Shown in pieces: positions 33,466 through 38,269 of a stretch of 38,269 bases of DNA. Location: assembly GCA_964487455.1 (NCBI GenBank), contig CAZARE010000145.1, forward strand, positions 1-38,269. The letters are read 5' to 3'. This stretch comes from DASWJZ01 sp964487455 (GTDB lineage Bacteria; Pseudomonadota; Alphaproteobacteria; Rhizobiales; Afifellaceae). A program made the translations under genes and the position numbers. Under the pieces are notes generated by a model. The model searched no databases. It saw only the letters and a program-made list of their open reading frames with translations, and was not told where the DNA came from. Numbering within the stretch: the first letter of the stretch is position 1; every line of letters starts with the position of its first letter.

Positions 33466-33611
33466 TTGTCATTCCGGAAGGCGCGAAGCGCCTATCCGGG
33501 ACCCATGACCGCTGACGGTCAAAGTGAAGTCCCTAAATAGCGGCGTGCTGTCATGCGCCCTCCGGTGGTCATGGGTCCCGGTCTTGGCCTGCGGCCAAAC
33601 CGGGATGACAA
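33466..33611. repeat. 146-bp composite palindromic repeat between hisH and hisA
   Basis: The element is bounded by TTGTCATTCCGG (33466-33477) and CCGGGATGACAA (33600-33611), which are near-perfect inverted ends. Inside are a perfect 13-bp inverted repeat, GGGACCCATGACC (33498-33510) and GGTCATGGGTCCC (33567-33579), and two local hairpins: CCGGAAGGCGC...GCGCC...TCCGG on the left, and CCCGGT...TTGGCC...GGCCAA...ACCGGG on the right. It resembles the REP/BIME-like intergenic repeats with a GTCATYCCGG core seen widely in Hyphomicrobiales. It may be a mobile passenger with no transposase of its own. Confidence 0.8.
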
Positions 33612-33628
33612 ACGCAACGGGATTCACG

Positions 33629-34273
33629 CTACGGCCTCCATCTCAGAAAGTTCGCGATCAGCGCCAGCCCGAGCGCCTGGCTCTTCTCGGGGTGGAACTG
33701 CGTTCCCGCGTAATTGTCGCGCGCCACGATCGCCGTCACCGGCCCGCCATAGTCGGCGGAGGCGACGAGATCGCCGGCGTCGCGCGTCTTCAGATGGAAG
33801 GAGTGCACGAAATAAGCGTCGAGCCCGTCCTCGCCCGTGGGGATGCCGGCGAGAAGCGGCTGCTTGCGCATGACGTTCAGCGTGTTCCAACCCATGTGCG
33901 GCACCTTGAGTTTCGGATCGTCGGGTTCGATCTCCGCTACGTCTCCGGCGATCCAGCCGAGCCCGGCCGTGGTCTCCTTTTCCACACCCCGATCGGCCAT
34001 CAGCTGGCAACCGACGCAAATGCCGAGGAAGGGCTTGCAGCGCTTCATAACCTGCTCGTTAAGCGTCTCCACCATGTCGGGAACCGCGTCGAGCCCGCGC
34101 CGGCAATCGGCGAAGGCGCCAACGCCCGGCAGCACAATGCGGTCCGCCGCCGCAACCTTGTCGGCTTCGGCGGTCACGATCACCGTGTCCCCGGTCTCGC
34201 GCGCCGCCCGCTCGAACGCCTTGGCGGCAGAGTGCAAGTTGCCCGAGCCGTAGTCGATGATGGCGACGCTCAC
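33629..34273 (-). CDS. hisH: Imidazole glycerol phosphate synthase glutaminase subunit
   Basis: HisH releases ammonia from glutamine and channels it to HisF. The 214-residue class I glutamine amidotransferase has the nucleophile Cys in LGICVGCQLMA and the His and Glu of TQFHPEKSQ, with HMGWNTL and YFVHSF also typical. I chose the GTG start at 34273 because it gives the universal N-terminus SVAIIDYGSGNLHS; the frame continues upstream only into the DUF2628 gene. It lies 10 nt after that gene. Confidence 0.95.
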   Translation of the reverse strand: MSVAIIDYGSGNLHSAAKAFERAARETGDTVIVTAEADKVAAADRIVLPGVGAFADCRRGLDAVPDMVETLNEQVMKRCKPFLGICVGCQLMADRGVEKETTAGLGWIAGDVAEIEPDDPKLKVPHMGWNTLNVMRKQPLLAGIPTGEDGLDAYFVHSFHLKTRDAGDLVASADYGGPVTAIVARDNYAGTQFHPEKSQALGLALIANFLRWRP

Positions 34274-34283
34274 CGTTCGCCGC

Positions 34284-34757
34284 TCAACGCTCCGGCTCAG
34301 GGAAGAGGCCGAGGACGCGCTCCTCGTTCTCCCTCGCGCCCGGACCGCCGGCAAGTCCGGTGCGCTGCGCGGGTTCCTCGCTGCGATACGTGGAGACGTC
34401 GGCCCGGCGGTGGAAGAAGCGGATCTCGGCCTCACTCAGGTTGGAGCCGAAGCTCTCGCCGATTTCGCGCCAGCCGAGCTGCTCCAGCGACAGGCGCCGG
34501 ATCGTGTTGCCCTCCAGGGCAAGGATGAAGCTACCGGTGAGCGCCAGGATCATCGCATGCGCGTCACCGGCCAGGCGGCCGGTCCAGGCGACCAGCAGAA
34601 CGAAGATGACGTAGCCGATCAGCGTCAGCCACATCCGGTGCCACAGGATCCAGAGAATTGGGACGAAGAGGGCGGGCCAGGAGAAGCCGTCCTTGACGAA
34701 GGCGAACCGCTCGGGTCGAGGCTCGCCCGGCGGCGCATGGACCGTATAGGCTCTCAT
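34284..34757 (-). CDS. DUF2628 inner-membrane protein
   Basis: The 157-residue protein starts with MRAYTVHAPP and the stretch FVKDGFSWPALFVPILWILWH, typical of DUF2628. Two to three membrane helices follow (about 26-42, 45-62 and 68-85). The C-terminal half is soluble and charged. The family is of unknown function and is regularly found between hisB and hisH in Hyphomicrobiales, as here (7 nt after hisB, 10 nt before hisH). That suggests cotranscription rather than a proven link to histidine synthesis. Confidence 0.87.
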   Translation of the reverse strand: MRAYTVHAPPGEPRPERFAFVKDGFSWPALFVPILWILWHRMWLTLIGYVIFVLLVAWTGRLAGDAHAMILALTGSFILALEGNTIRRLSLEQLGWREIGESFGSNLSEAEIRFFHRRADVSTYRSEEPAQRTGLAGGPGARENEERVLGLFPEPER

Positions 34758-34764
34758 CCCTTCC

Positions 34765-35358
34765 CTAGCCGCTCAGCGTTCCCTTGGTCGACGGAATGGA
34801 TTTGGCGTTTCTCGCGTCGATCGCCACGGCTGCGCGCAAGACCCGCGCCAGCCCCTTGAAGCAGCTCTCCGCGATGTGATGATTGTTGCGGCCATAAAGG
34901 TTCTCGATGTGCAGCGTGACACCGGCATTCTGGGCGAGCGCCTGAAAGAACTCCCGCACCAGCTCGGTGTCGAAATCGCCGATCTTACCGCGCGAGAACT
35001 TGACCCGCCAGACGAGATACGGCCGTCCGGAGACGTCGACGGCACAGCGTGTCAGCGCCTCGTCCATGGGGAGAGCTACGTCTGCGTAGCGGGCGATTCC
35101 CGTCATGTCGCCGAGCGCCTTCTTGAGCGCCTGCCCGAGGGCGATGCCGACATCCTCGGCCGTGTGATGCTGGTCGATGTGAAGGTCGCCGGCCGCCTTG
35201 ATCTTCAGGTCGATCAGGCCGTGCCGCGCTACTTGCTCCAGCATGTGGTCGAGGAACCCGATGCCGGTGGCGACGTCGGCCTTCCCCGTGCCGTCGAGAT
35301 CGACGGTGACGGCGATGTCGGTTTCCTTGGTCTTGCGCTTGATCTCGGCCTTGCGCAT
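34765..35358 (-). CDS. hisB: Imidazoleglycerol-phosphate dehydratase
   Basis: HisB dehydrates imidazole glycerol phosphate to imidazole acetol phosphate in the sixth step of histidine synthesis. This is the monofunctional form of 197 residues, without the phosphatase domain of E. coli HisB. The manganese-binding motifs are GFLDHMLEQVARHG, DQHHTAEDVGIALGQAL and the stretch NNHHIAESCFKGLARVL. AAGGAAGA upstream of the ATG at 35358 is the ribosome binding site. It is the first gene of the histidine cluster here and is divergent from hslV. Confidence 0.96.
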   Translation of the reverse strand: MRKAEIKRKTKETDIAVTVDLDGTGKADVATGIGFLDHMLEQVARHGLIDLKIKAAGDLHIDQHHTAEDVGIALGQALKKALGDMTGIARYADVALPMDEALTRCAVDVSGRPYLVWRVKFSRGKIGDFDTELVREFFQALAQNAGVTLHIENLYGRNNHHIAESCFKGLARVLRAAVAIDARNAKSIPSTKGTLSG

Positions 35359-35418
35359 GGGCGTCTTCCTTTCGCCGGCGGCTTGTAACAGCCGGGACCT
35401 GGGAATGCTATGCGCGCC

Positions 35419-35447
35419 TTTGCAGACACGGCCGGCGCACCTAAATA
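35419..35447 (+). promoter_or_regulatory. Weak candidate promoter for hslV
   Basis: TTTGCA (35419-35424) and TAAATA (35442-35447) are spaced by 17 nt in the 163-bp hisB-hslV divergent spacer. The match to a housekeeping promoter is poor. HslVU is heat-induced in many bacteria, so a heat-shock sigma factor site is also possible, but I cannot see a convincing one. Confidence 0.25.
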
Positions 35448-35521
35448 GTGCTAGGGATGATCAGGGGTGGGGCCGGCGCCTCGAGGGAGGGCCGGCTTTA
35501 TCTGCTGGAGGAGTGAGAAAC

Positions 35522-36085
35522 TTGAGCGACCAGTCTGCGCAGGTGCCCTGGCACGCCACGACGATCGTCACCGTGCGCAAGGGCGGCAAGGTGGTGATCG
35601 CGGGCGATGGACAAGTCACGTTCGGCAACCAGACCATCATGAAGCACAATGCCCGCAAGGTGCGGCACTTGTCGAAGGGCGACGTGATTGCGGGCTTCGC
35701 GGGCGCGACCGCCGACGCCTTCACGCTCCTGGAGCGGCTCGAAGCGAAGCTTGAGCAATATCCCAGCCAGCTGATGCGCGCCTGCGTGGAGCTTGCCAAG
35801 GATTGGCGCACCGATCGCTATCTGCGCCGGCTCGAAGCCATGATGATCGTGGCCGACAAGTCGACCACGTTGGTGTTGACCGGCACAGGCGACGTGCTGG
35901 AGCCGGAGAACGGATTCGCGGCCATCGGCTCGGGGGGAAACTATGCGCTTGCCGCGGCGAAGGCGCTTGCTGACACCGACCTGGATGCCGAGGCGATCGC
36001 CCGCCGCGCCATGGAGATCGCCAGCGAGATATGCGTCTATACCAATTCCAACGTGGTCGTGGAATCGCTCGACGCCGCGGCGTGA
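35522..36085 (+). CDS. hslV: ATP-dependent protease subunit HslV
   Basis: HslV is the proteasome-like peptidase that forms a double hexamer and works with the ATPase HslU. With the TTG start at 35522 the protein has 187 residues. The catalytic Thr is exposed after removal of a short leader at HATTIVTVRKGG. VIAGDGQVTFGNQTIMKHNARKV and the stretch GSGGNYALAAAKAL are diagnostic. GGAGGAG upstream sets the start; a longer in-frame reading from 35198 runs through hisB on the other strand and is not credible. A GNAT gene separates it from hslU, as in many Hyphomicrobiales. Confidence 0.95.
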   Translation: MSDQSAQVPWHATTIVTVRKGGKVVIAGDGQVTFGNQTIMKHNARKVRHLSKGDVIAGFAGATADAFTLLERLEAKLEQYPSQLMRACVELAKDWRTDRYLRRLEAMMIVADKSTTLVLTGTGDVLEPENGFAAIGSGGNYALAAAKALADTDLDAEAIARRAMEIASEICVYTNSNVVVESLDAAA

Positions 36086-36103
36086 CTGAGGTGGATCGCC
36101 GCC

Positions 36104-36613
36104 ATGCACACTGACGCGCTTCCTGCCGAACGCCTTTATCGGTTTCGCGAAATCGCGGAAGCGGACTTGCCGTTGCTTGGTCGCTGGCTGGCCGAGCCCC
36201 ATTTCAGGGAATGGTGGGGCGATCCGGGGGAGGGTCTCGCCGAGATTCGCGAGGGCATGGCGAGCCGATCGACCCGGCCGATGGTCGTGGACCTGGAGGG
36301 CGAGCCGATCGCCTACTTCCAGGAATACGATCCACACATGGAGGACGGCCATCCGTATCGGGACCAGCCCATGGGCACGCTGGGACTGGATCTGTCGATC
36401 GGCCTGTTCGAGAACATCGGCTTGGGACACGGCTCGGCGCTGCTGCGCCAGCGCGCCGCGCATCTGCTGGGCTCTGGTGTGCCGCGGCTCGTCATTGACC
36501 CGGACCCGAGGAATGCCCGTGCCATCCGGGCCTACGAGAAAGCCGGCTTCGTCGCCTTCGACCGGCGAGTGACTATTTACGGGCCGGCGCTGATGATGGC
36601 GCGAGACGCGTGA
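36104..36613 (+). CDS. GNAT-family acetyltransferase, aminoglycoside 6'-N-acetyltransferase-like
   Basis: The 169-residue protein has a single GNAT domain. The acetyl-CoA pyrophosphate loop is NIGLGHGSALLRQ near 104-116, followed by LVIDPDPRNARAIRAYEKAGF, the usual C-terminal GNAT motif. The N-terminal part (LPLLGRWLAEPHFREWWG) resembles the AAC(6') and siderophore/lysine-acylating branch. This does not imply antibiotic resistance; many chromosomal members have other substrates. It sits between hslV (18 nt upstream) and hslU, and its TGA overlaps a possible GTG start of hslU. Its conserved position suggests coregulation with the protease. Confidence 0.88.
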   Translation: MHTDALPAERLYRFREIAEADLPLLGRWLAEPHFREWWGDPGEGLAEIREGMASRSTRPMVVDLEGEPIAYFQEYDPHMEDGHPYRDQPMGTLGLDLSIGLFENIGLGHGSALLRQRAAHLLGSGVPRLVIDPDPRNARAIRAYEKAGFVAFDRRVTIYGPALMMARDA

Positions 36614-36624
36614 AAGAGAGAGAA

Positions 36625-37989
36625 ATGAACCAGAACTTCGCAGCCAGGCTCGATTCCGCCCCAAGGAGCGAGAGCCAGAAAGCCGCCTTCTCGCCGCGCG
36701 AGACCGTTTCGGAGCTCGACCGCTACATCATCGGCCAGAACGACGCTAAGCGCGCAGTGGCCATCGCGCTGAGGAATCGCTGGCGCCGGCAGCAGATCGA
36801 AGGTCCCATGCGCGAAGAGGTGCTGCCCAAGAACATCCTCATGATCGGGCCGACCGGCGTCGGCAAGACGGAAATCTCGCGCCGCCTGGCAAAGCTCGCC
36901 AATGCGCCGTTCATCAAGGTCGAAGCGACCAAGTTCACCGAGGTCGGATATGTCGGCCGCGATGTGGAGCAGATCATTCGTGATCTGGTGGAGGTCGGCA
37001 TCGGGCTCGTGCGCGACACCAAACGCCGCGAGGTGGAGGCGAAGGCGCATCTCCAGGCCGAAGAGCGCGTGCTAAACGCCCTCGTCGGCGAGCATGCCAG
37101 CCCGACGACTCGCGAGAGCTTCCGCAAGCGCTTGCGCGGCGGCGAGCTCGACGACAAGGAGATCGAGGTTCAGGTTCGCGATACGTCAAACCCGATGGGC
37201 GCATTCGACGTGCCCGGCATGCCCGGCGCGTCGATCGGCGTGATGAACGTCGGGGAAATGCTGGGCAAGGCGTTCGGCGGCGGCCGCACCAAGACGCGCA
37301 AGGTCACGGTGCGCGATTCCTACGATTTGCTCATCGAGGAGGAGGCCGACAATCTGCTCGACCAGGAACAGCTCGTGCAGGAGGCGGTCAGGTCGGTGGA
37401 GAACGACGGCATCGTTTTCCTGGACGAGATCGACAAGATCACGTCACGCAGCGACGTGCGCGGCGGTGACGTAAGCCGCGAGGGCGTGCAGCGCGATCTC
37501 CTGCCGCTGGTCGAAGGCACGACCGTGGCCACCAAGCACGGGCCGGTGAAGACGGACCACGTCCTGTTCATCGCCTCGGGCGCGTTCCACGTGTCGAAGC
37601 CTTCCGACCTCTTGCCGGAGCTGCAAGGCCGGCTGCCGATCCGCGTCGAGCTCCGCGCGCTGACGGAAGAGGATTTTCGCCGCATCCTCACCGAGACCGA
37701 GGCGAGCCTCATCATGCAGTACAAGGCGCTGATGGCGACGGCGGGCGTGACGCTGGACTTCACAGACGATTCGGTTGACGCCATCGCCCGCATCGCCGTG
37801 GAGATCAATTCCGCCATCGAGAACATCGGCGCCCGTCGGCTGCAGACGGTGATGGAGCGCATCCTCGACGACATCTCCTTCACCGCGCCGGACCGGGCCG
37901 GCGACTCAGTCACTGTGGATGCCGCCTACGTGGAGGAGCATATCGGCGATTTGGCGCGGAACGCCGACCTCAGCCGCTTCATCTTGTAG
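36625..37989 (+). CDS. hslU: ATP-dependent protease ATPase subunit HslU
   Basis: HslU is the AAA+ unfoldase that feeds HslV and needs its C-terminus to activate it. With the ATG at 36625 the protein has 454 residues. SPRETVSELDRYIIGQNDAKRAVAIALRNRWRR is cut here to its core motif SELDRYIIGQ. Walker A is GPTGVGKTE, Walker B is GIVFLDEID, the pore motif GYVGRD is present, and the chain ends in the activating tail LSRFIL. An N-terminal extension of about 15-20 residues precedes the family start. A GTG at 36610 would add five residues and couple it to the GNAT stop (GTGA). The I domain (about 110-240) is present. Confidence 0.96.
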   Translation: MNQNFAARLDSAPRSESQKAAFSPRETVSELDRYIIGQNDAKRAVAIALRNRWRRQQIEGPMREEVLPKNILMIGPTGVGKTEISRRLAKLANAPFIKVEATKFTEVGYVGRDVEQIIRDLVEVGIGLVRDTKRREVEAKAHLQAEERVLNALVGEHASPTTRESFRKRLRGGELDDKEIEVQVRDTSNPMGAFDVPGMPGASIGVMNVGEMLGKAFGGGRTKTRKVTVRDSYDLLIEEEADNLLDQEQLVQEAVRSVENDGIVFLDEIDKITSRSDVRGGDVSREGVQRDLLPLVEGTTVATKHGPVKTDHVLFIASGAFHVSKPSDLLPELQGRLPIRVELRALTEEDFRRILTETEASLIMQYKALMATAGVTLDFTDDSVDAIARIAVEINSAIENIGARRLQTVMERILDDISFTAPDRAGDSVTVDAAYVEEHIGDLARNADLSRFIL

Positions 37990-38077
37990 CGCCGCCCCGT
38001 GAAGGCCGGCGACTCTCGGGCGTTCCGGTTCCGCTCCGACCGGTGTAGAAAGGCGCGGTTCTCTGACTGGAGAGGCA

Positions 38078-38269
38078 ATGAATCCGGCCCGCTATCTGAT
38101 GGCGCCCTTTTGGATCGCGGCGTTGGCCACCGGCGCGAAATCGTTCCGCGACAACCCGGTCATCGGCTCCGAGACGCTGAATCGGCGCGGGCTCTACGTA
38201 CGCCGCGCAAAGCTCGCCCACGCCATGGCCTGGCGTCGGCGCGCACGGCTCGCGCGCATGATATCGGCG
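38078..38269 (+). CDS. N-terminal fragment of an unidentified protein (runs off the window)
   Basis: An open frame begins at ATG 38078 after GGAGAGG and continues to the right edge (64 codons). It reads MNPARYLMAPFWIAALATGA at the start, then DNPVIGSETLNRRGLY and an Arg/Ala-rich helix. From memory it resembles the N-terminus of phytanoyl-CoA dioxygenase-like proteins, but no catalytic motif lies inside the window and I do not assign a function. Confidence 0.6.
   Translation, partial: MNPARYLMAPFWIAALATGAKSFRDNPVIGSETLNRRGLYVRRAKLAHAMAWRRRARLARMISA

Noticed and set aside
36104..36613. GNAT gene as an acquired aminoglycoside resistance gene
   Set aside because: It sits in a conserved chromosomal position between hslV and hslU, with no mobile element nearby; similarity to AAC(6') is at the family level only.

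Overview
The window is about 38 kb of GC-rich, densely coding DNA from an alphaproteobacterium, almost certainly Hyphomicrobiales (Rhizobiales sensu lato). The reasons are gene order and gene families: rimP-nusA-ylxR/L7Ae-infB-rbfA-truB-rpsO-pnp, fabI-fabB-fabA divergent from an Irr-type Fur regulator, sppA-ihfB-lapA, and hisB-DUF2628-hisH-hisA-hisF-hisE-coaA divergent from hslV-GNAT-hslU. I cannot name the genus. Most genes are core housekeeping genes. I see no rRNA, tRNA, CRISPR array, phage or insertion sequence with a transposase.

Layout from left to right. Positions 1-2432 (-) hold mutS, cut by the window edge and carrying an in-frame GC-rich palindromic insertion just before the Walker A motif. 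Positions 2571-5748 (+) hold sppA, ihfB, a LapA-domain membrane protein, an ornithine cyclodeaminase/mu-crystallin family enzyme and an orphan lipoprotein. Positions 5749-5979 form a hairpin-rich leader ending in a strong intrinsic terminator. The translation/RNA operon rimP to pnp follows (5980-15418, +) and ends in a clear terminator. Two GGDEF-EAL membrane proteins whose reading frames overlap lie on the minus strand (15489-19345), followed by the type II fatty acid genes fabI, fabB and fabA (-), and then irr (+).

Positions 22642-27178 are a mixed accessory stretch: a periplasmic SH3 protein, a glyoxylate reductase-like dehydrogenase, a gamma-resorcylate decarboxylase-like amidohydrolase, a membrane-anchored nuclease, a MoeB/ThiF-type E1 enzyme and a DUF1330 protein. 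Positions 27189-35358 (-) hold the histidine cluster with coaA and pyrF downstream. It is interrupted by a third GGDEF-EAL gene plus a DUF3237 gene between hisA and hisF, and by a 146-bp composite palindrome between hisA and hisH. The right end (+) is hslV-GNAT-hslU and the start of an unidentified gene.

The most notable signals lie inside this ordinary background. (1) A palindromic element is domesticated in frame within MutS. (2) A translationally coupled pair of c-di-GMP proteins has complementary erosion: one keeps canonical EAL residues with a weakened GGDEF, the other keeps a canonical GGDEF with an I-site but lacks key EAL residues. (3) All three GGDEF-EAL proteins share the same two-TM sensor layout with a Val-Asp-Gln-Thr/Ser motif before TM2, and they sit within or beside conserved core gene blocks. 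(4) The D-2-hydroxyacid dehydrogenase has Ala at the position of its catalytic Glu. (5) A structured leader precedes rimP-nusA. All conclusions come from reading the sequence and from recalled family knowledge; no database search was run.
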